A DNA stretch of 64,000 nucleotides, from positions 3,239,001 through 3,303,000 of the forward strand of contig JAIVEN010000015.1 in assembly GCA_026686845.1 (NCBI GenBank), given 5' to 3'. Positions 44,640 through 57,953 of this stretch are shown here, piece after piece. Both the position numbers and the translations under genes were made by a program. How positions within the stretch are numbered: position 1 is the stretch's first letter; each line of letters starts with the position of its first letter. The notes below the pieces were generated by a model. That model saw nothing but the letters and a program-made list of their open reading frames with translations, did no database searches and was not told the DNA's origin. Source of the stretch: Adenanthera pavonina. Taxonomy: Eukaryota; Streptophyta; Magnoliopsida; Fabales; Fabaceae.

Positions 44640-47600
44640 GCCAAGAGTGTAAATAAGATTAGACTCTCGTGAGTATTCTATAATTTCTCATATAAGAATC
44701 CGTTGGCACAATAAATACTGTTTGGTCAATAAATACTTTAATATGACGCTTACGTTACGTATTTTTAATATTAAAATATAAATTACTTGGACGTGGAGCA
44801 TTCTGCATCATATTTGGAGCAAATGTTTTCCCCTATAGTATAAATACGCATTCTGATTTTTTTTTGGCCAACTTATGCGCATTCTGAATAAAACTGAGTA
44901 TTTTAGTCATAAGATTCTTTTGGTAGGGAGGAGGAAAAAAAAATTCTTTTTGTCATAAAACAATCGATATCGATATATATTGTTATCATTTGATGGTATC
45001 ATTTCATTAAATTTTTATTAAAGGGATGAAAAAGATATTTTATTCACAAATTCACTTTTTTTACAGAAAAAAACCAAATCCATTTTTCATTTCATTTTAA
45101 GTATCAAACTGTTTGTTAAGTATAATGAAATGAAAAAAATAACAACTTCATGTATGAGAAATGTTCCTTTTTTATATTCACAAATAAAATAAAAGTAAGA
45201 AGAGAATTTTTTCTATATAGAATAAAATGGCATGTAATAATATATAATAAAAATTTGATATTGTATATGAGAAATGTCTCGTGTTGGATGTGTCCATAAC
45301 ACTTATTATCTATTCGACAAAAAATTTCTAATTGTTCCACAGACCAATCAGGCTTCTAATTTGTGGTGCTGGAGATAAAAGAGAGGTTTTTTTAAATACC
45401 TCATATTCATATCATACGTTGTTGTTGTTGTTGTTTGGTGGATCGAACCAGGGACTTGCTAGTTGAGAAGCACACATTCTAACCATCAAATCCCAAATCC
45501 ATCCAAAGCACCCTAGTTATTTGCGAGTACACTTAGTTTTTTTTCCAAAGTTATATAGACAATTCATTTAAAAAAAATTCTACAAACGCAAATTTAATTT
45601 ATATTTCATTTTAAGTTTAAGATTTTTCACTAAAATACTTTTCTTTTTTTCATTTGCAAACTTAAAAAAAGATAATCTAATAAGAATTTAAAATTAGGCT
45701 GAAAATAACTTGTTTTGCAAGATTTTTGTATTCTTTAATTAAATTTGTAAACAAAAGTAAAATTGTATTTTAAAAAATTATATGAACCTTTTATATTCTT
45801 GTCATCAGATTTCACAATTATTATTATTATTATATGAAAAATCATGAATTTTATTGATAATTTATAATTGTAATTTTCTCATAAAATTATACTTTATTGC
45901 CAAAAATAAGATAAAATTATACTTTAAAAATATCCATTGCACATTATCAATTCTAGCCAAACATCTATGGAGGACAGGTGAAAACTTATCTCTTGTACCT
46001 CTCGAACGGGATTTTAATACTTTGAAAAACAATTTTATGAAACATCAATTAATTTTACGAGAATCCCACAAATAACAAAATCTTAAATGACAAAAATTAG
46101 TAGCAGTATTTAAAGTATTCAGCCCAGAAAGACGGTTTGGGTTTGACATGGACCAAAGATTTGGGAGGCCCACTGAGAAAAGGCTCAACTCAATTGCCCT
46201 TTTTTGTTTTTCTTGGGTCCCAATGGTATTCTCGTATCAAACGCACAAGGAACAAAAATGAGAATAAGAGGTGGCAAGCACCACTCTTCCACAAAAACTG
46301 AATTTCAAGAAAATTTCAGAGAGATTATAAAGAATCAAAGGAGTATCTAAATCTGCAAAGTACAAGGACAGAGTACAATGAGAAGTATCTACAACTAGCT
46401 TCTATGGGCTTTGGTTCGGCCCACTTCGGATATAACAGCATTTGGCTCATTACTTTGTTTAACACTTCAAAACTAGAATATTAGCAGCAACACACAAGAA
46501 AAGCCCCGTTACAGATGATAGATGGTCCTAAGTTTGGTCTTTCATCGTGTATAAAAAAATGGCTTTATTGACAGAGGCAAAATCTATATAGACTTCTACA
46601 TTATGTAATAGCCCTATCCTAAATATGAAAAAAAAAAGAACACGTCCATTCTCCAAGGAGATAGGGGAGGTTTCTTAAACATCATCTTAGTTATAATGGA
46701 TACCTTATTAAAAAAAAAAAAATTATAGTTTCAAATTGTGCAAATTAAAATTCATTTTTTAATAAATAAATTAGAAGACAAATTTTGTTTAAATATATAT
46801 ATATATTATATAATAAATTATAATTTTAAGACCAGAGAAGTTTCAAGTGTAATTTAACCGATGGTTACAGGAGATTACATTATTTATTTTATATAAAAAA
46901 ATCTGAGTAATGAGATGTATAACTATTTATAAGTGATTGAAAGGTTTGCTCAGAATGGTTCTAGAAGAGAGTGGAATTATAACCAACCGTGACTCGTGTT
47001 GATGCACGTCTCTAACAAGTCTAACTTTATTTGTTACTTTTTTATAGAAAAGCCTCACTCTTTTTATTTTTTCCATTCAGACTACATAAAAGCATGCATT
47101 ACTTTAGTTAAAGAGAAGAAGTGACTAATTTATATGAAGGAATTCATCTAGCCCCACTTATCTTCCTGGAAATTCCACTTCACATTTGGGACAATTCACA
47201 CACTCACACACACACACACAATTCTTTTAAAATAACACGAGATCATGCTTATTGATTATTGAATCATATATGGTACCCAAAAATAATTAATTGAGCCAGA
47301 AACCAGTTTTATATAGATAACTATATTATTATTGTACACTAGATTTATATACATATTTTTATATGTTTTTCAGTATATGTATTTTTAAATAAATTACAAT
47401 GTGTGAAAAATTATTTCTAAAAATTAATTATATGTAATATTGAATTATAAAAAATCATTAAATTGTTTTAAGAAATACTGTATCTTTTATATATTTTTTG
47501 TATTGAAAATATTATGACGAAGGTGTTGAAATCGTATCTCAGGTCTTATTTTTATATAAATTTTGTTGCATCTGTTTCACACAAATTACAATCCTCATTT

Positions 47601-48020
47601 CCAAATTTCTTATTGTATTTTAGGAGATTGGTGTCCGAATATCAATTACGTATAGGTTCAAAAATATTGTTTAAGAGAAACCGAGGAAGAGACCCTGCCT
47701 AGTGAGTCACAGGAGAAGGAAGCGTAAGGGTACCAACATTGAGTACGCTTATTTTCAAAGTATTTTAAAATATGTTTACACCTATTTAATATAAAAATAT
47801 GAATAATCAATAATTTATTTATTCAAAATGGTCATAAATAATATTTTTGTTTAGAAACAAAACTCATCAAGTGAAACACAGTGAACACAAAATATAATAA
47901 TATATACTACAAATACTAGTATTTCACCAAGAAAAAAACACTAATATATCGGCATTCTAGTTTTTTCAAGTACTTAAAAATTTATTAATACAAAATTAAA
48001 TATGATCTTTATAAAAAATT
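44640..48020. repeat. Duplicated block, copy B
   Basis: Aligns with copy A (22.77-25.92 kb), and its left end with copy D (31.6 kb). It contains the GAGGTTTT-type palindrome (45383-45402), a well-preserved tRNA-like cassette, the gacatggaccaaa segment, a short CA repeat at about 47.20 kb and gagattggtgtccg at 47.62 kb. No gene. Confidence 0.7.
45430..45505 (-). repeat. tRNA-like (SINE-type) cassette, copy B
   Basis: On the - strand TGGTTAGAATG (45485-45475) fits an RNA polymerase III A box, and GGTTCGATCC (45449-45440) is an exact B box, at tRNA-like spacing. CAA repeats follow. It reads as a tRNA-derived SINE head rather than a tRNA gene, because no acceptor stem closes around it. Confidence 0.5.
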
Positions 48021-49780
48021 AATATTTTCAATTCTAGCAAGCCAGATGATCCATGGAGGAGCAGTGAAATCTTACCCATTGCCTTGCCGGGAAGAAAAGA
48101 GGGGGAAGAGAAAGGTATAGTGAAAAATATGAAAAGAAAATTGTATTTTTCTTTATTTGACTATGGAAAAAAAAGTGAGGGGGAGAAAAAACTAAGAAAA
48201 AGAATGCGTAGGTTTTATATGTTTTTCTCCTCAATTTTTCTTTCAAAATAAAGAGATTTTGAAGAAAAAAATTTCTTTTTAAATTTACCTCACCAATTTT
48301 TTTCACCTTTTCGCTTTCTTTTTCAATTTTAACATTATCTTAAAAATTTTGAAATCAATATATAAAAAAATAATTCAAAAAATTAAAAAAAAAATAAAAA
48401 TTGGATAAAATAATTTTTAATTAAGAATAAAATTAAAATTATATTTAATTTCATTTATTAATATAATTATATAAATAATATAATAAAATAATAAGTTTTA
48501 TTATATGTAAATATTTCTCTTAAAATAATAAATATATTATTCTCAATTTAAAATTAATCACTTTTTTCTTCTTCTTGTTTTTTTTTTATTTAATCAAACA
48601 TATGGAGAGAAAATCATTCCCCCTTATTTTTTTTTTCTTCTCTTCATTTTCTTTCCTTTTATTTTCTCCCCTTAAACAAGCAAAGGGTTAACCTCTTGAG
48701 CCTCTTCAATGGGATTCATAATACTTAAAAAACAATGTTATCTAACATCAATCAATTTTACGAGAATCCTGCAAATAAAAATCTTAAATGACAAATGAAA
48801 ATTAGTTGCCCTTTGAAAATAATATTCAGCTCAGATTTGGCTTTGAGATGGACCAAGCCACTGGGAGGCTAACAAAGAAAAGGCTTAAGTCGTCTTTTTC
48901 GCTTTCAAATTAATTAAACCATTGGAATACAAAGCCCTTCATTTTTAATTATGGAATCCATATATCAATCTCCTTCAAAAAGGTCCTACCTTGCCCCGAA
49001 AATGGCCCACTCATTGCTCTTTTTCTACATAAAGCATGCATTGCTTTTTTTTTTTTCCTTTTGAAAAAGTAAAATACAAGTGGAAAAGTTAAAGAGACGA
49101 CGTTACTAAAGCATGCATTTCTTCTGATGCTTTAGTTAAAGTCATGCTTTAGGTAAAGAGAAGAAGTGACTCAATTAATTATTTGTTGATATCAATATTA
49201 GGGACTAGGAAAGCTTCGGGCACTTGGAATATTTATTGGGTCTTCTATATATTACATTGGACTTTGTAAAAAAAAAAACGTATATGAATAGGGTTGATAT
49301 TACATCTTGACCTAAAATCTTAATATATTGGGTAGATTCTAGCGTAAGGGTAGGGGAAGTATTAAAGTGACACTTCTCTCTCTAACTCTCACTTGATCCT
49401 AACAATCTTTTCTTCAAGCATGAGCCTATGATCAGTTGCTCATACACAAGTAATAATGTTATGAATTAATATGTTAATGTAAACTCTCATTCATTCAAAG
49501 TGTCTTTTGTGCTGCTGTATCTTTTTAGCACCCAAAATGGGAGACAAAAAAGCTGTTTTATGGTTTTCATACGCTAAGTGCTTGAAAATATTGATGGTTT
49601 TCCAAGTGTCTTTCGTGCTGCCTCATCTCTCTAGCCTATGATTGTCATCATTAACTTTACAGTTTATATTTTAGATGTAGGAAAATATCTAGCCCCACCT
49701 ATTTTCGTGAAAAACTATCTCCCATTCCCACTCACATGTCTGACAATTCACACACACACACACACAAAATTCTTTCATCT
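48020..49780. repeat. Duplicated block, copy C (partial)
   Basis: Repeats part of blocks A and B: atccatggaggagcagtga at 48.05 kb matches copy B at 45.97 kb, then, after a MITE, cctcttgagcc...gggatt, gagatggaccaa at 48.85 kb, and ccccacctatttt...acaattcacacac at 49.69 kb. The middle (49.0-49.65 kb) is AT-rich with no gene. Confidence 0.6.
48075..48687. mobile_element. PIF/Harbinger (Tourist-like) MITE
   Basis: Flanked by TTA on both sides (48072-48074 and 48688-48690), the 3-bp duplication of PIF/Harbinger elements. Ends are CCCATTGCCTTGCCGGGAAG on the left and, reversed, CCCTTTGCTTGTTTAAGGGG on the right. The left arm is GA-rich and the right arm TC-rich. It interrupts block C relative to copy B, which confirms insertion. 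Confidence 0.65.
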
Positions 49781-49849
49781 CCACTACTTGCGCTCATGTT
49801 AGTGTGTCCCTGTAACTTTATAGTAGCATATATGAATATAGTTGGCAAA

Positions 49850-49881
<32 letters not shown>
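49748..49881. repeat. Two (CA)n microsatellites
   Basis: CA runs at about 49748-49766 and 49851-49880. The open frames here on both strands are translations of the repeat. From 49882 to 50692 I see AT-rich 3' flank of the receptor kinase and nothing else. Confidence 0.9.
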
Positions 49882-49884
<3 letters not shown>

Positions 49885-50692
49885 TATACAAAGAGCCATG
49901 CTGTTTACTTTCGACTTTCTCATATTTTCATAATCATATCATATCATATAAAATGTATCCACTTTTGACTTTCTCGTCCATTGTCACATTTCATCATCAT
50001 TGTATCATATCATACAAGGGTAGTTTGCTACAACGAAATAATGTAAAAGGGAATAAAAAATAACTTTTTGAATATTAAATGTTATATGTGTTCCTAAATA
50101 AAAATAATAGCAAAAAGAAACTGTTGTTATTAAGTAGTAATAATTATAGGAATATAATGGATATTTTTTATCTCAATTTTTGTGCACGGGAAAAGGAATC
50201 ATTTTCTATGGTTGTAACGAAATAGGGCCTTAGAGCATTGACTATTCGTAAGTAGTACAAAATTAATGTGCACTATCAGACAAAATTTTATATTTCCAGT
50301 GCTATATTGCAGGGACTAGTATTTTAAAATTTTAAATTATATTATAATTTTTTAGGCTAAAACATAGGATAGATTTAATCCATGTAAAATGAATTTATCC
50401 TTTAAACTTTTGATGAAAAAGAAAAATGACTTAAATCCAACATAAGATAATCATAGTCATTTATTATGCTGTAGGAGGTAAAAAGAAAGTGCTCAAACCT
50501 AATATACACCTCAGTTTTATTCAAGCCACAAACTGACCATACATATGACACACAATTCATAAGCCTACAATATGTACATCACAATATCAAGTGCAACGAT
50601 TTAAACAAAAGCGCGTGTACGCGCACACACTTTTACAAACTACTTAATTAACGAGGTCAATTGTAACCGAAAAAAAAAAAAGATTAACGAGT

Positions 50693-53600
50693 TCAATCCT
50701 TTATGAGTTGTCCGATGGTGATGGTGTCAAATTGATCCTGTAAATGAGATTTTGGCGTCCTTGCAAGCTCTATAGATACTTGTTCCATAGTTGGACGAGA
50801 TCGAGGATTCTCATTCAAACAAGAAAAAGCTATTTTTGCAACTAAGATTACCTCATCAATGACTGGTTTTGTGGGTTGAGAAAGTCGTGAGTCCAATACA
50901 TCCTTCAACAATAAATCATATGTAGTTGATTTCTCTACCAAAGATAAAATAAGCTCTCCTGGATGTATTCCCATTATGATTTCCAAAGTTAGCACTCCAA
51001 AGCTGTAGACATCACATTTTTCATTTGCTTCCATAATGAAAGCAATCTCTGCAATAGGTTAAATGTTATATCCATAATACATCAAGGATTATTTCTTTGG
51101 AATGATGAATAAGCAAAATGGTCTTACCTGGAGCAGCATACCCAAATGTGAATGCAAATGTGGTCATATTGCTTGAGTCAGGCTTCAAAAACTTTGCTGT
51201 TCCAAAGTCAATGATGCGAGCTTCTTCATATTCTGAACTTAGAAGAACATTCTTGCTGGATATGTCACGATGAACAATAGGAAATGAACAGCCATGATGC
51301 ATATGGAATAAAGCATTAGCCACACCTCTAACAACGTTCACCCTCTTATTCCAATCAAGCTCAGTGGCTTGTTTCTCATTCTTTAGTATGTTATCCAAGC
51401 TGCCACCTTCCAAGAACTCATAAACCAAGAAAGAGAATTGTGAATTGGAACAAAACCCATACAGCTTCACAATGTTACGATGTTTGATTTCTGTCAAAGC
51501 TCGAATCTCACTTGTCAAAGCTTTCGGGTTGGAGATCTCCCCACTTGGCATTGAATGAAGCTTCTTTACAGCAACGACAAGACCTGGACGCAACTCAGCC
51601 TTATAAACACTTCCTTGGCCCCCTTTGCCGATGAGATATCTGTCATCAAACTCCTTTGTGGCTTCAATGATATTTTCATACAATATTTCTTCTCTATCAG
51701 AACTCCATACAAAATAATCATCTTGTGGTAGTGTTTCTCCATCTTTGTTTTTTGTTTTTCTTGCACTTCGAGAAAAAATGCAAGAAACTCCAACCACTAA
51801 TAATAGTAGTATGGCCAATGGGACGAATATTAATATCAAGAGCCTTTTGCTCTTATGACCACGTGCATTTGTTTGGGAATTGCTGCAAAGATGTAAACCC
51901 GTGACATTACCACACAAACCTTTATTATTCCTCAATGCATCGAATTTGTGAAAGGCTGGATTGTTTGGAAGGGGACCTTCTAATTGGTTGTATGATATGT
52001 CAACAGAAGTCAAAGCTGACATTCCACCAAAACTAGAAGGAATTGTGCCAGAGAGATTATTATGTGAGAGGTTCAATATTTGCAACTTTTGTAACACTAC
52101 AAGCATTGTTGGCATTTTCCCACTCAACATATTCTCACTAAGATCAAGTTTTTCAAGAGCTTGGAGTTTACCAAACTCCACAGGGATGCTTCCCTCAAAT
52201 TTGTTTTGGCTCAAATTCAATTCCCTTAGGCTTTCTAACCCCCCTAGTTCTTTTGTGATTGAGCCACTGAAATTATTTGCTGCTAACTCCAAAATTTCAA
52301 GTAGATTAAGTGATCTTGTTATATCAGAGGGGATATTACCAGAAAAGTTATTGTGGCTCAAAGAGAGTTTCATCAATAAGATCAACTTCCCTAGTTCTTT
52401 TGGAATTTGTCCGGACAAATGATTTGAAGATAAGTTAAGTAAACGAAGCTTAGTTGCCTCTCCTAGTTCTGGAGGTATATCACCAGAAAGTTTGTTATTG
52501 TGAATAATGAAATTTGTGAGATTTTGACAATTCCCCCACGTGGATGAAAGGTGGCCATACAATTTGTTGCCACTTAGATCGATGTAGTACAAATGAGGAT
52601 ACACTCCAAAAGCATCTGTTATATTATCAACTAGTTGGTTATCATCAAGCCTGAGTCTATGAAGGCTGGAGCAATTCTTCAAACTTGTTGGAATAGGTCC
52701 AGTGAAATTGTTATCATAGGCAGTAAAGGAATTTAACTTCCCACTTTGACAAATCTGTTGTGGCAGATGGCCAAGGAAATTATTAGAAGCCAGTTGCATG
52801 TTAAATAGACTTGTCAAGTTATTCATTTCTAGTGGAAGGTGACCACTGAGATTGTTCTCGAGCAATACCAGGACATCGAGCTTTGTCAAATTTGCTATGG
52901 TGGAAGGAAGAGATCCTGAAAAAGTGTTGCTCTCAAGATAGATCTCTTGCAAATTGATCAAGTTACCAATGGATGGAGGAATTGGACCAAAAAGTTTGTT
53001 ATCGGACAAGACCAACACCTCGAGACTTGTGAAGTTTCCTATAAAGGGAGAGATTGGCCCATGAAGTTTATTGTCGTCTAGATAAGCTTTTTTGAGAGAA
53101 TAGAGTTTCCCGAATTCATTAGGAATAGGACCAGAGAGATTGTTCAGTTGGAGATAAAGTTCTTGTATTTTGGTCAAGTTTCCAATGGATGATGGGATTC
53201 TACCAGACAACATGAAGTTGTATGACAAATCAAGGTACAAAAGATTACTCAACATTCCAATCTCTTCTGGAATGGAACCTGAAAGGGAATTTGCTGCAAG
53301 CGCCAGAATTGTCAGATTCCTCAAATTCCCAATTTCATGGGGAATTGGCTCTGAGAGATCACATTGAAGAATAAAAAGTCTTTCTAGGGTGCTCAATGCC
53401 CCGATTTCAGAGGGGATGGGACCCCTAATTGAAGGATTCGCCCCCAAATCCAATATCAAAATACTGGATAAGTTACCAATATTAGGGGGAATGCTTCCAT
53501 AAAATTGGTTGAAACTTAGATCCAAATAGAGGAGATTTGGAAAGGAAGCGAAGTTGAGACTGTAAAGTGTACCTTGCAGGTCAAGTTGTGTCAGACTTAT

Positions 53601-53843
53601 ATTGATCACGGACATGTGTCCACTGCATGAAATCCCCGTCCAGTTTTTGCAAGGATCAGTGTCATTGTTCCAAGATGACAAGGTAGCTTGGCTTTGTTTG
53701 GTAAGGCTGGCTTTCCAGTTCAGCAGAGCTTTTGCTTCACTATCTTTAGCAGCAGCAGATGCAAATGAAGCAACACTGAAGAATATGCAGAGAATCCACC
53801 ATAATGCTAGAAGCTTAGTGGAATCACTTTCAGTTTCAGACAT
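50693..53843 (-). CDS. LRR receptor-like kinase, MIK2-like (subfamily XII type)
   Basis: Exons 53843-51128 and 51048-50693, joined by a 79-base GT-AG intron, give 1023 residues. A plasma-membrane receptor: signal peptide about 1-32, LRR N-terminal cap about 33-75 (ALLNWKASL, WNNDTDPCKNWTGISC), more than 20 leucine-rich repeats to about 640, a membrane segment about 668-690 (LLILIFVPLAILLLLVVGV), and a Ser/Thr kinase. Kinase motifs are intact: glycine loop GKGGQGSVYKAE, VAVKK lysine, HRD in HRDISSKNVLL (RD type), DFG in DFGTAKF. The intron splits the APE motif (AP|E), so the first exon alone looks truncated. The closest family I recognise is Arabidopsis MIK2 (At4g08850), linked to peptide and cell-wall perception; ligand and role here are inferred only. 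No break found. The nearest genes are unrelated. Confidence 0.95.
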
Positions 53844-54431
53844 GGTTTGTTTTTGGCAGTTGGAATTTTTTAATCAGGAATTAATATATTCAAAGACTGA
53901 ATATACCGCAGTAGCTTGGTGGGTGTAAATAGTAGACATGTGCGAAGCTTGGGAGAAAACACTTCTTATAATGTGGTTTGGCCTGGCATGCAATAATTTC
54001 TCAATATATTATTTTTACTTTATCACATACTTTTCGGCTTGTTGCAAACATCGTCATTGATCTCATCCATTTACTGTAACTATCGCACTCCTCACAAAAA
54101 TTTATTAGCCAATACATAAAGTTTTCTTGATGTGCTTGCTTTTGTATGCTTCACGCTCAATTCATTTGCTTTTTGAAAGGAAAACAAAAGGTCATCCGGA
54201 AAAGAAATATTTTAATGAATAGAAAATGTATATAGATAAAATAATAAGAGTTCATTAATTTATTTAATTTAAATAAATTTTTATTAAAAACATGAATGAA
54301 AGTACATTTGTTAGGGTATTTAATAATTTTTACAATTGAAAAGCTATAAAATGCATGCACTTTTGTTGTCCAAAAAACATGATGGTAACAACCTCTCGCA
54401 CTCCCCACAAAAATTTACTTGTTAAGATTTT

Positions 54432-54809
54432 GGGCCTGTTTGATAGTGTTTCCTGTTTTCTGTTCTCAAAAACAGTTTTGTAAAACTGTTTTCAAGAAAC
54501 TGTTTTGAAAACAAGAAAACAAAAAAATCTGTTTGAATAATTGTTCTCAAAATCATAACTAGTGAGTAATAGATGAGTTATTCAAAATTTATAATTTTAC
54601 CATTAATGAGATGGATGTTTCTCATCTTTCCTTGTGTTTTCCAGAACAAAAACTACAAAACACCTTAAAGGTGTTTTGAGTTTTCTGTACAAAACTGTTT
54701 TCTGTTTTCCAAAACAGTTTTTAAAAAACAGGTTTACCAAACAAGTTTTCTGAGTTTTCTGTTTCTGAAAACAAGAAAACTGTTTTGCAGAACTCCACCA
54801 AACAGGCCC
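54432..54809. mobile_element. Tourist-like MITE
   Basis: Perfect outer inverted ends GGGCCTGTTTG and CAAACAGGCCC, flanked by TTT on both sides. The interior is rich in aaaacagtttt words. Same family as 44138-44512, reversed. It lies about 590 bases upstream of the receptor kinase start codon. 53844-54431 is the kinase upstream region, with no sure motif. Confidence 0.8.
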
Positions 54810-57448
54810 TTTATTTCTATCCACTTTCCTTTCTATTTATTTTCTCTTCACTTCTTATTTCATAAATCATTGGATTAAAGTTGAATGGTTAGATCTAATA
54901 TTTTATAAAAGTGAATTTTTTTTTCATCTATTGTAGTTTTGAACTGTTTAGAATTATTCATTTATTTTTTATAACTTATGATACTTTGGTCATAATTTTA
55001 TAAAATATTCAATTTAAGATATACAAATTTAATTCAATAATTTAATTCACGAAGAAAATATACAATTTCTTGCAAGCTTCCCTCCGGTTCAGCCTTGAAA
55101 AGTCATTTCTAGAACTTCATGTTATCCATCGCTGTTTCTCTTTCTATCATCATGCTCATTTGCGATAATTCTAAAAAGAAAAAGAAACCATAAAACACAT
55201 ATTCCTTCAAAATAACCTGCAAAAAAAAATATAACAGAAAGTTATTTTTCAAAATATATCCAGCCAAACACATTTGGTTCATAAATATGATAACAACACT
55301 TCATACCCCAAAAAAATAGTAGATATATTCACAAAATAATTTTTGAAGTTTTAAATTTCAAAATTTGAAATAAGCCAGGAGATTTTCATGAGAAACTTTG
55401 GATCACAAAAACAACTAAAAATATTAAAATAATGAATGGTATAAAAGAAAAACTTTACTTTTGGCGATCAATAAAATAATTAACACGTGCCAGTAGCTAA
55501 CTTATGCAACCAAAAAAAAATGTGACTCGACGACAATATATAGGGATCCAATTTAAGCATTAAAGTATATTGCTGAATAGACCTTCTGTTTCTTAATATA
55601 GGGAATATTTGAGAAATTTTTATATTTTAAAATATAAAGAATATAGGAGATTTATCTAATATATTTAATAATTTTTTTAAAAAATATTTTTAATTAAGAT
55701 GATATTTTTTCAATATAATTAATTTGTATTAATTACATGATTTAAAAGTTATTAATATTAAATGAGAGTCTTTTTTGAATTATTTTATAAATTTATTACT
55801 TTTCTTAATCTATAAGATTTTATCTTTTATTCCTTATTTACGAGTTTAGAAGAATAATGCACCGACCACAATTATGTTTACATGAGATACAAATAGACCA
55901 CTTGGTGGGCGCATAAAACTCTTGCAATTATAGTTATAAATTTATTTCTTAAAGCAACTATTGCTTTGATGTTTCATCGCAACAGTTTTTGAACCAACAA
56001 TATAGCATCAGATAAGTAACAATTAACTGACAAAGATTATCAACAAATGAACTAATTATCATAAACCCAATAGGCTTCCTTCTTAACATTCTCCCTACAG
56101 GAAGATGCTATTCAAATTTAAGTTAGAAAAACTTCACCGACGAGGAGAGTTAAGCTATTATAAGCAAAAGTCCAAAATAAGAAAAAAAAAAAATGATTGT
56201 ATATGTTACATGTCCTGATGATTCCACATCCACCTATAGTACCATTGTTCTGGTTCCAATTTGAAACTGATATACCTGCAATCCAAAAAATATCAAACTA
56301 AACCGAGATTCCAACTCAACAATTAATCTAATGTGGACCCATTTGAGAAATCCAAACAAACCCTATCTTAGACCTTTCTATTTCTAAACAGAACACCAAA
56401 CATTTGCTCCTCCTAAAGTTTAATTCCTTCAAAAGCTTTACTGTTCACAAGATCAGCCACAACTTAAAATTTCTTCCCAGCCACAAAAGTCCACTCATTT
56501 CTCAATGTAAAGGGATTAAATTACGGCATACGGCACTTTCGACTATTGTTTTATAATATATATATATATATATAAGATTAGCGCTTCATAATCTCAGGAG
56601 ATGTTTTCAAAGGGTTTGTTGGCCCCAAGATTTCATTGAATTTTAACAATTTTAAATTATAAATATTAGATTTTATACAATATATATATATAATTTGAAT
56701 GGAGAGGCAATGTAATTTTACTAATCTCTTGAAATTTGATGATTATTAAAAACCTTAGCGGCATTCAAGGGCAGACTTGTAGTTATTGACGCATAATCAG
56801 GGTTAAAATTTGGGCTGTATATTCATCAAACTTGAGAAGCCGTTTAACACGATAACTAGATCAGGTCGGGTAAAACCCAATAAAGACCTGGAAACGACAG
56901 ACAAGCCGGGATTGGATTTTGACGCCAGATCAAATCGGGTTAAGGGAATATATCCAGACCGTTGAGCCCAATCCGACTGTGAGGTATATGTGCTCCGCCG
57001 TGAGGATTCTCGTAAGGTGTGTGTCACATTTTTCCCCTCTCTCTCTTATTTAGGTGCATAATAATCCACAGAGGGTCGGACTTGCAATAATGCTATCGCT
57101 GTGGACATACCCGTCAGAAGCCCATATACAATTGATGGGCTTCTGATGGGCTTTTGCCTCTCTAACTTTGACAGAGGGATGAGTTTTAATTCCTGGGACA
57201 TTTGCCTCCCATCCACTTTGATTCTGTTATTTCTGCTCATATTGCAGATTGTTTATATATATATATATAATATTGCTTATTGTATCAGGGGAGTCTGATT
57301 TAGAGCTTCTAATATTATTGATATTCATACTCCCTAAATATATAAGTCAGTTTATCATGTGACCAAGAAAGTTATTTTTCATTATCATTTCTTACCAAAT
57401 TTTGTGTTGACCAATTTTTTATATCGACCAAACTATGTTAACAATTAA
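54810..57448. other. AT-rich intergenic sequence
   Basis: No gene recognised. Contains (TA)n tracts near 56.56 kb and 56.68 kb. A somewhat GC-richer stretch lies at 56.8-57.2 kb, where short frames on both strands show no recognisable domain. A 14-bp word agaagcccatatac/gatgggcttctgat near 57.12 kb forms a small inverted repeat. Confidence 0.4.
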
Positions 57449-57953
57449 GGCTATGTTTGGATTTGCTTCTCAAACTCAGTTTTTGAATTTTGGTGAAAAT
57501 GGGGTTGAAGGAGAAGCAATCCATTTGTTGCTTTTCGGTTTGATTCTTCATTTTTGCCTGCATTTATTTTCAAGTCAGATAAAAATAGATCAATAAAAAA
57601 TAGAAAAATTAGGAAAATAAAATTTTCATAAAATTTTTCCTACCTATTGACTAAAATGTCCCTTCAAAATTTTAATTTTTATAGATCATAACCTGTAAAA
57701 AAAATTATATCAGATATATTATGTTCTTAATTAAATAAATGCGAATTAAATTTTAGTCCAAGTAAATTAAATTAATCATGGGATAGAGTTTAAGCTCAAT
57801 TTAGAGAAAAATTATGAGTTTTGTGAACACCAATTTTTAAATAAATCATCCAAACATAAACACTTTAGTCCAAAATAAATTTTTATCATAACTACGTTAT
57901 AAAACTAATTCTACCAAAACTCATTTTTAACTAACTGAAAACTAAACGGGCCC
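57449..57953. mobile_element. PIF/Harbinger (Tourist-like) MITE
   Basis: Flanked by TAA on both sides (57446-57448 and 57954-57956). Left end GGCTATGTTTGGATTTGC and reversed right end GGGCCCGTTTAGTTTTC are related inverted termini. The interior is AT-rich and noncoding; 505 bp. Confidence 0.65.

Noticed and set aside
49732..50063. Open frames on both strands with His-Thr or Val-Cys repeats
   Set aside because: They are translations of CA microsatellites.
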